In this document: in pieces, positions 8,053-17,663 of the stretch
Layout: every line of letters starts with the position of its first letter
Numbering within the stretch: the stretch's first letter is position 1
Source of the DNA: Candolleomyces eurysporus
Taxonomy: Eukaryota; Basidiomycota; Agaricomycetes; Agaricales; Psathyrellaceae
Length of the DNA stretch: 17,809 nucleotides
Assembly: GCA_027579435.1 (NCBI GenBank)
Contig: JANBPK010000050.1
Coordinates: 1 to 17,809 of the forward strand
Direction of reading: 5' to 3'
Notes under the pieces: generated by a model
Told to the model about the DNA's origin: nothing
Seen by the model: only the letters and a program-made list of their open reading frames with translations
Database searches by the model: none
Position numbers and translations under genes: made by a program

Positions 8053-9589
8053 GGCTGTTTATTGCTTCACGTTCGTCGTCGTTGTCAGGATGAACTTGAA
8101 CAANGGGGGAGGAAAGAGAAGTTGTGATGATAGGCTTCGACTTCGAGATCGCACGATTTTATGACGCACAAATTGAGCGGCTCAATGTCGGAGACACTTA
8201 TCGCATTCGTTTGATGACAATACGAATTTGTCATTTACCGGTCATAATTATCAGCGCACAGCTCCTTTGACTTCCGTGAGGGGGACGAGGGTTCTGGCTG
8301 ATGCCTTCGTCTCGAGATGGTCAATCATTATTAGACGTTCTAGAAATCGAATAGACCAAAGTACTTGGAGTGGAGGAGTTAGCGAGGGAGCTTATGAGAC
8401 GATATTATCGAAGCTCACTTGGGGGATAGCACATAACCAAATGAACTGCTGCCAGAGAAGTCTTTAATAATTGGCACGGATAGGATGGCGTGCCGCTGTA
8501 GTTACCTCCGGTATGGTATCCGATAGTGGGATTTACTATACCTCGGGTGGATCGAGCGGTGTATAAAATGAACTTCGACTCGGGCATGAATTGTGAGGAG
8601 ATTACTAGAAGACGAAATGAGGCGTTGCTAGAACTCTGCGGCGGGTGATATACAGATAATGGACGGTCCAGAACTCGCGTCCTACGTCGTGGGTTGCAAG
8701 AGACCTGAACCTTCACCGGTAGTCGGCTAGACCCTATGATCGAAATGGAGGAGCTTCAGCCACAATCATCAGTATTATTGAGGGATGGAGTGGATTGAGG
8801 AGCATCTGAGGGGTCATCTAGAAATATGCAGGTTAACTTTCGAGGTTTCGTGAAATAGTCCAGTCTCGCCCCAGCGTCATTGTGACGATGGAAGGGATGA
8901 TGAACCCCTTCGTTGGTCATCAACGGTGACTACAGCCAAATCGAAGGGACGCGCTGGTCCCGATTTGAATGTCCCCGCAGCGTGCGTCATGGCCGCAGTT
9001 TGACTTTGAGAAGCGGGCTCCTTTGATGATGCGCACAGAGGCCCTGTAGGTCTTGGTGAAGTTCGAGCATGTATGAGTTCACGCGTCAGGAGTCCGTAGT
9101 GAAGAAATGGTGTCAGGTGCTGCGCAGAGCTGTGTATGGTATGATTACAGAGTATCTTAGGTGATCTTGGCCCTTGAAATCGGGTTAGTAATGCTCAGGC
9201 CTGAACGTTGCTTACCATATTCAGATGGGCGGAACCGACCAGAAAGAAAAAACAGTTAGATTGGCAGAAAAATGCGATTGCAGAGGTGAAAATTGACTTG
9301 ACATTTGATTGAGTGATTGAACGACTTGACAAGCTGAAATAAACCGTTAGCCAAGCATTTGTCCGACGCAAGCTCGTAACGGAAGCTCGGAACCAAAGCA
9401 GGCTCGGAGTCAACATGACATTCCGGCTCCGAAACCCTCCAGTCCAAACAAAGCGGCCAAACAGACCTTACTCAGCCTCTGACGGATTGGCTTTAGTCAT
9501 CCAGCCAGGAAAACGCCATACAAAAGGGCCCAGGGCATCGCTCGTCCCTCCCCACCCCCCTTTCTCTACACCGTCAAGACCGAAACTAT
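8053..9589. other. Long gene-free stretch between divergent AKR and RPL10
   Basis: About 1.5 kb with no gene that I can support. It must hold both promoters. Short open frames occur on both strands, up to about 100 codons on minus near 8405-8716, with no recognisable motif or splice continuity. A TATA-like GTATAAAAT lies at about 8561, and an N sits in AANGGGGG at 8104. Confidence 0.5.
9432..9490 (+). promoter_or_regulatory. Likely RPL10 promoter elements
   Basis: AAACCCT (telobox-like) at 9432-9438 and ATTGG (inverted CCAAT) at 9486-9490 lie 100-160 bp before the probable transcription start, which is in pyrimidine-rich CTTTCTCTAC near 9561-9569. Both motif classes are common upstream of eukaryotic ribosomal-protein genes. 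Assignment is by position and motif only. Confidence 0.3.
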
Positions 9590-9807
9590 GTGAGTACGCT
9601 GTTCCGGATGTCCTTTGCGAGCGGGTTTGAGGGTGATTTTGGGCGATTTTGGGGTGGATGCGCGGGGAGGAGGCTTGGATGACGTTTTTGGGTTAGATCC
9701 GGCGAGGGAATGGGATTTTTTGGATTTTCCCTTTGCTTTGGGTTTCGCTCTGTGGTTGTTGGCGGGACTTGGGCTGACGAACCTCTTCCTCCTCTTTTGT
9801 TGAATAG
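9590..9807 (+). other. 5'UTR intron of RPL10
   Basis: GTGAGT donor at 9590 and TTGAATAG acceptor ending 9807, 218 nt, T-rich before the acceptor. The start codon follows 8 nt later at 9816. It is the longest intron in this gene (the others are 58-70 nt). The donor lies inside the hexamer ATGTGA at 9588-9593. The sequence was read for box C/D snoRNA signals without a convincing pair. Confidence 0.75.
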
Positions 9808-9815
9808 AATTCACG

Positions 9816-10656
9816 ATGGGACGCCGACCCGCTCGTTGCTACCGTTACTGCAAGAACAAGCCGTACCCCAAGTCGAGGTACAACCGTGGTGTTCCCGACC
9901 CTAAAGTGCGTTCTATCTTATCACAGATGTAGAATGTAATTTGAAAGCTAAATGTTTCTTCTACCTACTATCTAGATCCGCATTTTCGACCTCGGGCGTA
10001 AGCGTGCCAACGTCGACGAGTTCCCGTTCTGCGCCCACCTTGTGTCGGACGAGTACGAGCAACTGTCCAGCGAGGCTCTGGAAGCTGCACGTATCTGTGC
10101 TAACAAGTATGTGACCAAGACGTCGGGCAAGGATTCGTTCCATTTGCGTGTGCGGGTTCATCCGTTCCATGTCATCCGTATCAACAAGATGTTGTCCTGT
10201 GCTGGAGCCGATCGGTGAGTGGTTCTCTTTCAAGGATTATGGTTAGCTCGTGGAGCTAAGTGTTTATCCTAGACTCCAAACTGGTATGCGCGGCGCTTGG
10301 GGCAAGCCCTACGGCACGGTCGCGCGTGTCAACATTGGCCAGATCATCCTCTCCATCCGCACCAAGGAGCAGAACGCCCCCGTCGTCATGGAGGCTCTCC
10401 GCCGTGCTCGCTACAAGTTCCCTGGTCGCCAGAAGATCATCGTCTCGAAGAAGTGGGGCTTCACCAATGTAAATAAGGAGGAGTACCTCAGGCTCAAGGC
10501 TGAGAAGCGGGTGTTGCAGTGCGTTTCTCTTTTGCCTCTTTTCATTGATGGTTTGGGGCCGCAGCTGACGCCTTTAATAGGGACGGTGCTTATGTGCAAT
10601 ATATCCGGCCAAAGGGCAATCTTGAGAGGAACCTGCGCAACCAGCTCCGTGCCTAG
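9816..10656 (+). CDS. RPL10: 60S ribosomal protein uL16 (L10)
   Basis: Late-joining large-subunit protein near the P site and peptidyl-transferase centre. Coding exons are 9816-9905, 9976-10214, 10273-10518 and 10581-10656 (651 nt, 216 residues, normal for the family), plus an upstream 5'UTR exon. The protein starts [20 protein letters not shown] and continues [33 protein letters not shown] and [19 protein letters not shown]. The conserved flexible P-site loop [19 protein letters not shown] starts at residue 111. [14 protein letters not shown] and the tail NLRNQLRA follow. An intron interrupts the loop exactly at Arg110. The stop TAG is at 10654. Codon use is typical of a highly expressed gene, with C-ending third positions. 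There is no doubt about identity. Confidence 0.98.
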
Positions 10657-11291
10657 ACCCGCTCGTGCTCTTTTTGTTGTACGAGTACTGCCGTCTCCCG
10701 TCTGCGATTATGATTAGCTGCATAATGGAATGCTAGTGGTGTATAGTATGATCGATACGCGGGTTCTTCCTGTGATAGATGAGCTGGAGTGCCCGGAAGG
10801 GTAAGTGCACACGGGGAGGCTGCGATGGAAGCAGGGCTGAATGTACGTGTACATCCTGTGGCGTAGACGCTGACGTTCGCATCGAGATTCAGGGTGGTGC
10901 CTGTTTGGTTCTGGGGTGGGCACATGCCTCATATTCACTACTGTGTCCTCATTCAATGGGCATTGGTTAGGGGAAACGGGGCAGAGATAAGCTGGATTCT
11001 GCGTGGCCGCTTTGCATTTTTCTCCACCCGTTGGAGGGGAGCGCGTCGGAGGGCAGGAACATTCATCCTATTTTGGCGTGACGTCACCTGGCGGCCTTTG
11101 AGCGCAGGTGCCTTGTTTAGTTAGATACATTTGCACAATTCATTCGCTTTTTTCGCTCCCCTCTTCTCTCTCCATATCTATCTCCAAGTCGTCGAGCACG
11201 TCGTTGCAGACAGTGAGCACCCCCATCCAGGCGACCACGGCGCTGTCGTCGCGCCACCTGTCCGCTACACCCGACCACGCACGCCTGCAGC
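10657..11291. other. Intergenic: RPL10 3' flank and wc-1 promoter/5'UTR
   Basis: No gene seen. Open frames on both strands are short and unlike protein. The right part includes a perfect CRE (11079-11086) and a pyrimidine-rich leader (CTCCCCTCTTCTCTCTCC near 11155) that probably belongs to the wc-1 5'UTR. No in-frame upstream extension of WC-1 is needed. Confidence 0.55.
11079..11086. promoter_or_regulatory. CRE/ATF palindrome upstream of wc-1
   Basis: TGACGTCA, the full palindromic cAMP-response/ATF-CREB bZIP site, about 206 bp before the wc-1 start codon. In fungi this site is bound by stress-related ATF/CREB bZIP proteins. It is a sequence match only. Confidence 0.4.
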
Positions 11292-14200
11292 ATGGCTTCC
11301 GAAGCCTACTACCCGTCGTCGTCGTCGCCGTCGTCCTACAATGTCAGCCCGCCGTTCGCGTACGTCGACCAGCCGCCGCAACCACCCAACCGCCACCAGC
11401 CCGAGGAAGAGTTTTCCGCCGCCGACGTGGGGCCAGTCCACTTCCAGATGCCCGACTTTCTGTATGCGACTGCACCCGCTTTGGCGTCGGGTGGAGGGGC
11501 GGAGGTGTTGCCTGCTGGGATGCTGAATCAGACGAATTGGCTGGTGAACAATGGCTTTTCTCCGGCGGTGAACCACGGGTGCGTAGTCTGTCGTACGGCT
11601 CACGGTCTCCAGTGCTAATGGCGCTGCAGCAAGCAAAAGCAGATTGAAGTCTGGCACGATTCCCCGACATACAATGCGGTCGACGAGCTACCACCATCCA
11701 GAGGTGCCTTTGACTTTGACGAGATGCCCGTACGGCATATTCAATCTGCTGCTGTCCAGCTTAGCGTACCCTCGCCCACCCATCCCGGTGCTACCAGTGC
11801 CGGTCCGCTTTTTTCGCCATTCCAGCTTGATCAGTTTATGTCGCAGCACCAGGCGCAATCGCAGTCCGACGGGCAGCAGCAGCAGCAGCGTCCCCCCTTT
11901 GCGACGAAGCCGTCACCATCTGCTATCCCTGATCTCGTCCCTGCCGCTACCCGATTCCCTCTCCCACTGCCTTCGCTTACGACAGCCCCCGCTGGGATTA
12001 TACAACCCGTGTACTATTCGGCAACTGGCTTTGACATCCTCTCGATCCTGGCGAGGGTGTACAGCCGGCCGTACCCCCGCATCAAACTAGGTCCAGTCGA
12101 CCTTACGTGCTCCTTCGTCGTCGTCGACGTCCGGAGACATGACAACCCTATCGTCTATTGCTCTCCGAGCTTTTGCAAGTTGACAGGATATGACGAGCGG
12201 GAGGTTCTGGGAAGGAATTGCAGGTTTTTGCAGAGTTCACGGGGTGTGATGGAGCAAGGCGGGGAGAGGGAGGACGAGGAGACGAGGGTGGCGGTTCGGT
12301 ACCTGAAAAAGTGTTTGGTCGCTGATAAGGAGTGTCAAACGACGATCGTCAACTATAGGAAGGATGGGACGCCATTTAGGAATTTGTTGACGGTTATTCC
12401 GATTCCTGGGGGGGTGTCGGGGAACGGCACAGCAGCAGGAGGTGAAGGGGGAGAGGGACTGGAGGGAGAGCAAGATGTCGTGTTCCACGTGGGGTTCCAG
12501 GTTGACCTGACGGAGCAGCCCAAGGTCATCTTTGAGAATATGAAGCAGGGGAGTTATTTGGTGGACCATTACCCCCCTTCCATGCACCCTGGTCATCATC
12601 CGGGCGCTAGCACCTCGAACGGGATCAGGCAGGCGGGGCAACAGACATTGGCGAGCAGGGATAGGAAGAATGGGCAGAATTTCCCCCAAGTGTTGATGTC
12701 GAAGGAATTGAAGAGGTTGTTGAGCATCCCGGCGTTCCTCAAAGCGATCCCGATTACGACCAAAACCAACATCCCTGTCCCCAACCCTTCCTCAGGCTCT
12801 TCGTCGTCTGCACTCACCACCGGCACTGCCGTGGATACAAACGAGCTACTGCGAACCTACGGAGGCAATAATCCCATTCATATGATCCTACTCGAGCTGG
12901 GACCCGATTTCGTGCACGTCGTGTCGCTCAAGGGCAGTTTTTTGTATGTCGCGCCGAGCGTGCGCAGGGTGTTGGGCTACGAGCCCGAAGAGCTTGTTGG
13001 AGCAAGTTTTGCAGATTTGGCACATCCTGAAGATCTTGTCCCGTTGATGAGGGAGTTGAAGGAAAGTTCGACGAGCTCGAACTTGGGGGCCAACAGTGGA
13101 CCTACTGGTGGTGTGGTGCCCGGAACTGCGCTAACAAGCGTGCTTGGGGAACCAGGAATTTCGACGGCGGGACAGCAGCACGGGAGTCTTCCTAGGAATG
13201 TCAGCTTGATGTTCAGAGCCAAGGCGAAGAATGGGACCTATGTCTGGGTCGAGTCGAGGGGCAGGTTGCATGTCGAGCCGGGCAAGGGACGGAAGGCAAT
13301 CATCCTCACGGGCAGAGCGAGGGAGATGGGCAATGTGACTTGGGAGACTTTGATTAGAGGANGGTGGGGGGATCGCGAAGAGCGTTGTTCTCCAGAGGCC
13401 GAGGCGGTACCCGCAGAGCTCGGATGGGTCGACCACCGTCGTAGACCCAACGACGAATGGAGAAGTGGAAGACGTCGTGGTCCGACAGGAGTTCTGGGGT
13501 GTTGTCAGTACGTCGATGGTGGTAATGAACGTGGGCTCTGGGATCAGAGACGTTCTGGGTTTCTCGCCGGAGGAGTTTACGGGCAAGAAATTCGAAAAGC
13601 TCCTCATGGAGCCGAGTGCTTTGTTGAAAAGCCATTTCAAGAGCCTCGGGAAGGTCGGGGAGGGAGAGTACGATGCGAAGTGGGCTAGTGTGAAGGTTAG
13701 GATGAAACTCCAGGAGGGATTTGTGCCGCTTACGAGGTTGTACGGCACCACCGTAGACGGAGGAGCAGGAGGAGAGGACGGAGAACACGAACGTTCGGTG
13801 GAAGTTGTCGTGAACGTGTTCAGGATGCAGAGAGATCCGGCGATTAGGCATGTTACGCAGCTCCCCGGGGGCATCTCGCCTGCGCACTTGATTTATCAGG
13901 TTAGGGTGGCGAGTGCGGAGGTGCATGATTTCCTGCCAACATCACCAATACCTTCCTCGTCGGCTGAGTCGCCTTCCTCTTCCTTGTCATATTATCACCC
14001 CCACTCGTCGACGTCTCCGTCATCATCCTCCCCATCCCACTCTGCTACCTCACCCTCGACATCATCCACGACCGCGCCGCCGACAAGCGGAGAAAACACT
14101 CCGGCTCCCGTAGACATCAAGTCCAACCTCTTCGAAGCCCTCGACATCAGCAAAGGCTCGAGTTGGCAGTACGAACTCCAGCAGCTCAAGTATGGGAATC

Positions 14201-14939
14201 AGAAATTGAGAGAGGAGGTGTTGGCATTGACGGCTGCCATTCGGGCGAAGAAGGCTCGAGAACAGAGGGAAGCGCAGCGAGTGAGGGAGGAGGCCGCTGT
14301 TGAACAACAACGAGAACTTGAAGCGAGGGTGCACAGGCAGAGGGTCATGGCAATGCAGTATGTCGGTGGTGGGATGCCTGTGGGCGGTCCTGGTCCGGCG
14401 AGAGGTCGAGGGGTGGCGGGGCCTGCTGGGATGGTGGGTGGGACAGGGAGGAGGGGCCTGCCGGTTGGGTGGCAGCAGCAGCAACCCGCGTTTGGTGGGA
14501 TAGCTGGGCGAAGATCATCATCGTCATCTGGACGGCAACAGCAACAGCAACTACAACATCGTCAACACCCACACCACTCGCAGATGTACGACCACCCAGG
14601 TCTCAGTATAAATTTGAGTCCATACGCTGGTGGGCAGGCTGCGTTGCCTATGCGGGCAGGTGGGTATGCGGTTCAACATTCGTCGTCGTCTCGGGGGCCT
14701 CAGCCTCCATTCGCACCTGGGGATGCCGCGGGAGCAGGGGGGCGGGTACCACAATCCTNGGACCCGTCAACGATTATCTGGGTACGTCACCGTATATCCA
14801 GCGTGTGCAGGATGAGATTGCGTCCATGTACCATGGTGCTCCATCACCGTCAATGGGCTCGACAGGCCCCTCGATGGTTGGGTCGGGTGTGAGTCAGGCT
14901 ATGAAGAGGGGATGGGATGGGTTGCCGAGGGCTCCGTGA
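11292..14939 (+). CDS. wc-1: White Collar-1 blue-light photoreceptor (zinc-finger-less)
   Basis: Flavin-binding light sensor and transcription co-regulator that pairs with WC-2 in the nucleus. Exon 1 is 11292-11578, a 51-nt intron is 11579-11629, and exon 2 runs from 11630 to the TGA at 14937-14939. The product is about 1198 residues. Order: Pro/Ser-rich N-terminus with a CAG-encoded Q5 run; LOV domain about 229-387 with GRNCRFLQ (photoadduct Cys293), the long loop typical of fungal LOVs, INYRKDG-type NYRKDGTPFRNLL and FQVDL; PAS about 511-663; PAS about 716-830; coiled coil about 939-1000; Gly-rich and Gln/His-rich tail. No GATA finger (CxxC-x18-CxxC) is present, as in other basidiomycete WC-1 proteins, so DNA binding presumably comes from WC-2. 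Two Ns break the frame. At 13362 skipping the N joins GGGGIAKSVVLQRPRR in frame. At 14759 one base seems to be missing before GPVNDYLGTSPYIQ. Both sit at G/C runs and look like sequencing errors, not a dead gene. Without the second shift, the frame would end at 14892 with an unnatural tail. Confidence 0.93.
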
Positions 14940-15295
14940 GATGTGGTTTCGTTCGGGGTGGGGAGGAGGGTGTAGCTTTCTATGCTTCGTCTGGGTGTTG
15001 TTTTCGTTTGTTCCTTCCGTCATTTTTTCGTTTCGCGTCCGGTTCTGTCTGCTATCGTTTGTGTGTACATATTCTATCCCATTTCGTGTCCCGTGCTCTG
15101 TGCTTCATTCGTTCTTGTATATACGATGACATCCGTTGGTTGAGTCTCGGTTTCCGTTCGTTTAATCTCTGGGTCGGGTCCGCTGTAATTATAGGGTTTC
15201 TTGGTTTTTATTAATAATGATACACGAATGCATGCAATAGGTACAAAAGAGATATATATATTTCCAACAACAACATGAGTGAATGGACGTCGTCG
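14940..15295. other. Shared 3' region of convergent wc-1 and PDK
   Basis: 356 bp between the two stop codons. T-rich on plus after wc-1 (15000-15120), with AT-rich TTATTAATAATG at about 15209 and ATATATATAT at about 15252. The polyadenylation sites of both genes should lie here. No gene is visible. Confidence 0.6.
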
Positions 15296-16891
15296 TCAAT
15301 GCAGAGGTTCTCTACTGCTCGACAACCTGTTCAAATGGATATAGACATCCGTCCCGAACCCATCCATCGAGATCAACCTGAGGTCCCCACCGAAATACCG
15401 GGCGTATAATCTCGACAAGGGGAGACCATAGCCGAAGCCGGCCATGGGAGCTTTGAAATCGGATGCTTGAAAGTTCTGTTCAAGGGATTCGTTGCTCCGG
15501 TCCATGGTGGTGTACATGTACGTCCAGATGAGGGGTATGGCACTCCGTGCAATTCCACCTCCTTCGTCGCTGATCTTGATCGTTATGTCCTCCTTTCCCT
15601 CTACCACTACGACCTTTATAGGTGGGAAATGGTCTTCGCTGTCGACCCCGAATCGTTCCACGACGGCGCGCAAAGAGTTTTTGAGGAGCTCAAAGCAGAT
15701 GTGGGAGAGGTGACCAGGGACGTAGGGGAATGACAGGGAGGGTGGGCAGATGAGTTGGACGGGGGGTCCTTTGAACATTGCGTAATGCTCTTCGCAGACG
15801 AAGCGGGCGTTTTCGATGGCTTCTTGCACTATATCGTGGACGTTGGCTTTTGTGCAGATGATGCCGACGTAGTCTTCGTGTGCTTGTTGAGTGTTCAGGG
15901 CCACATCTGCAAGAGGATGTGGGCGTAGTTAGTCAATTGAAAGCAAGGAGAAGAGGAAGGGACGTACGTTGACCTATCAAGAACCGAATCCCAATACGCG
16001 ACATGTAGAATCTATCCAACCATGCTTGCATGTCCAACCCGATATGCCGTGCGTTCTGCGACCGCTTCCATTCCAAGACACCTTGAGCGACAGTGGTGAC
16101 GGTAGGGTCGTGTCGGTGTTTGATGTGCTCAAGGAGCTTGGTGAAACGTTTGTTGTAGTCTTGAATTTCGGGAGGCCAGTGGGTTATGCCGTGGGTGTTG
16201 GCATAGTATCTGGACGAGATGAGGTGAGGGAGCGTGAAAAGAAGTCAAGGGAGAGACGGACCTCCGTTCCATGGGAACCCGCAACTTTAGCTTGTTGTAC
16301 CCGTTGACGCCGTTGTTCGCGTTCGGAGGTGACGAAAAGGCTTCACCAAGAGAGGGGTTGGGCTTCGATTCAGGGAGGTGGTGGTATTCGTCGTTCTTGG
16401 AGTTCATGAGTGCTTGCCGGATGTTGGGAGGGAGGTGGATGGTCGGGAAGTCGATGAGCTCCTGCAGAGTCAAGGTTTGAGTCGAGCCAGGTTGTATGTG
16501 ACGAGAGCTCAAGCCTCACCTCGAACGACTGGGCGTACCAGTTCTTGACCTTCTTAATGGACGGCATGTCGCTCAGATTGTGGGGTAGCTCGTCGAGCTC
16601 CTTGACTCGATGTGCCAGACGCACGGGGAGCTCCTCTACATAGGATGAGACTAGATGACGACGAGACGGACGATGCTCGCTCACCTGAGAGAAACTGACT
16701 GGCCTTGAGGAGGGTGCCTTGACTCGGGTTCTGTCCAAAGAGCACCATCTGCTGGAGGGACACTAATCTCGGTGAGCATGCCGCACGCGAGCACCCGCGA
16801 AATCGCGACACTCACCGCCGGTCTGGGGAAACGACGCAAAGTGGTGGATCTTGTCCCATAGCGCAGGCGTTATCCTGAACCCTGCAGACAT
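15296..16891 (-). CDS. Pyruvate dehydrogenase kinase, mitochondrial
   Basis: Phosphorylates and inactivates the E1 alpha subunit of the pyruvate dehydrogenase complex in the mitochondrial matrix, restraining pyruvate entry into the TCA cycle (yeast relatives PKP1/PKP2). Exons, 5' to 3': 16891-16816, 16762-16685, 16635-16520, 16461-16262, 16209-15968 and 15906-15296. They total 1323 nt, giving 440 residues, all in phase. The N-terminal four-helix domain includes SLQQMVLFGQNPSQGTLLKA, EELPVRLAHRVKELDELP, PSIKKVKNWYAQSFEEL and DRFYMSRIGIRFLIGQH. The GHKL ATPase domain has the N box with Glu310 and Asn314 (FELLKNSLRA), G1 with Asp351 (SDEGGGI), and G2 at 394-399 (GFGYGL) followed by SRLYARYFGGDL. 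It ends LNRLSSSREPLH, the fungal PDK-type tail, not a BCKDK tail. A linker of about 35 residues (PESKPNPSLGEAF...) resembles that of fungal homologues. No strong presequence is obvious after MSAGFRITPALW. Confidence 0.95.
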
Positions 16892-17021
16892 CCTCGTCGT
16901 CGTTGAAAACCAAAGCAAGAGAGTTGACGTTGACTCGAGTCCCAATCAACTCTACCCGGGGGCTTTTCACATGTCCCGCATTTCCCGGTCACAGCCACCT
17001 CTCCACAATATCAACCGCCTC

Positions 17022-17026
17022 ATTGG
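17022..17026 (-). promoter_or_regulatory. CCAAT box upstream of PDK
   Basis: ATTGG on plus, CCAAT on the coding strand of PDK, in a GC-rich setting (GGGGCCAATGAGGCGG), about 130 bp before the start codon. This is a usual distance for the HAP/NF-Y complex, which controls respiratory genes in fungi. Motif only. Confidence 0.4.
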
Positions 17027-17413
17027 CCCCGCCGTTGTCTCGCCAATATCCAAGGTAGGTGCTGGAGGTTCTCTGAAGTAGATTCTTAGTACTTTGCTAT
17101 ATCCCTTTGCGATGGCCATTAAAATTGATTTATTAAGTATCTATTGCTCAGAAAACCAACATGGGTACCATCAGGTAGATTGACCCTCATTTGCAACAAG
17201 GATTTGCTCAGAACAGACATTCCTTGCTCCCAAGGGCTGGGGCACCTGGCCTACTGCTCTTTGGTCTCATTCTACAGTTATACCTGGACTGAATCCTGTG
17301 GAAAGGACTGTCCAGCCAAGGAACTTTATTCAACAAATGACAACATGACTGCTAGTTTCCATTAGAACTCTCATGCTTCTATGCCCGCTACTCTAGTAGC
17401 NGGTCTTTAGTAA

Positions 17414-17431
17414 CCCCCCCCCCCCCCCCCC
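17414..17431. repeat. C18 homopolymer
   Basis: Eighteen consecutive C residues in an otherwise AT-richer stretch, 13 bp after an N. Its length is unlikely to be exact, given the homopolymer problems elsewhere in the assembly. Confidence 0.9.
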
Positions 17432-17462
17432 TTGCTAGATTATGTAAGAAAGACATCAGTGT

Positions 17463-17663
17463 ATGGCATTTACCTCTCACACTATATTTGCCCTCTCATT
17501 TGTTATTTTCTTGACTACTTGCGTTCACTCGTGTGCGAGTGCATGTCCCTGCTGCGGGTCAGCAATTTTATGTAGATCTCTCACAGCTCACATCGCACAT
17601 CGCGAATCCTGGTTGGATTTTATTCTGACGAGTAAACAAGGCACAACTTGTGGGTGCTTGTAG
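17463..17663 (+). CDS. Candidate small Cys-rich secreted protein (weak)
   Basis: ATG to TAG, 66 codons, intronless. The N-terminus is MAFTSHTIFALSFVIFLTT: a short polar start, then a hydrophobic core like a signal peptide, with a possible cleavage after CASA at residue 27. Eight cysteines in all (20, 24, 28, 30, 31, 37, 63, 65). That profile resembles small secreted fungal proteins. Against it: the ORF is short, the surrounding DNA looks repetitive or degraded, and I recognise no homologue. A random origin is quite possible. Confidence 0.2.
   Translation: MAFTSHTIFALSFVIFLTTCVHSCASACPCCGSAILCRSLTAHIAHRESWLDFILTSKQGTTCGCL

Noticed and set aside
8405..8716. Possible minus-strand gene upstream of AKR
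   Set aside because: About 100 codons open, but no motifs and no flanking exons that keep phase; the opposite strand is equally open in parts.
9590..9807. Box C/D snoRNA in the RPL10 5'UTR intron
   Set aside because: A CTGA exists near 9774 but the best box C (GGATGACG near 9677) does not match RTGATGA, and no closing stem is clear.
9566..9814. Lys/Pro-rich minus-strand frame over the RPL10 5'UTR intron
   Set aside because: It is antisense to the T/G-rich intron, so Lys/Pro richness is a composition effect.
14769..14815. Tiny introns near the wc-1 3' end to explain the frame change
   Set aside because: Available GT...AG pairs are only 20-29 nt, far below the 49-nt minimum seen elsewhere in the window. 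The N at 14759 is the simpler cause.
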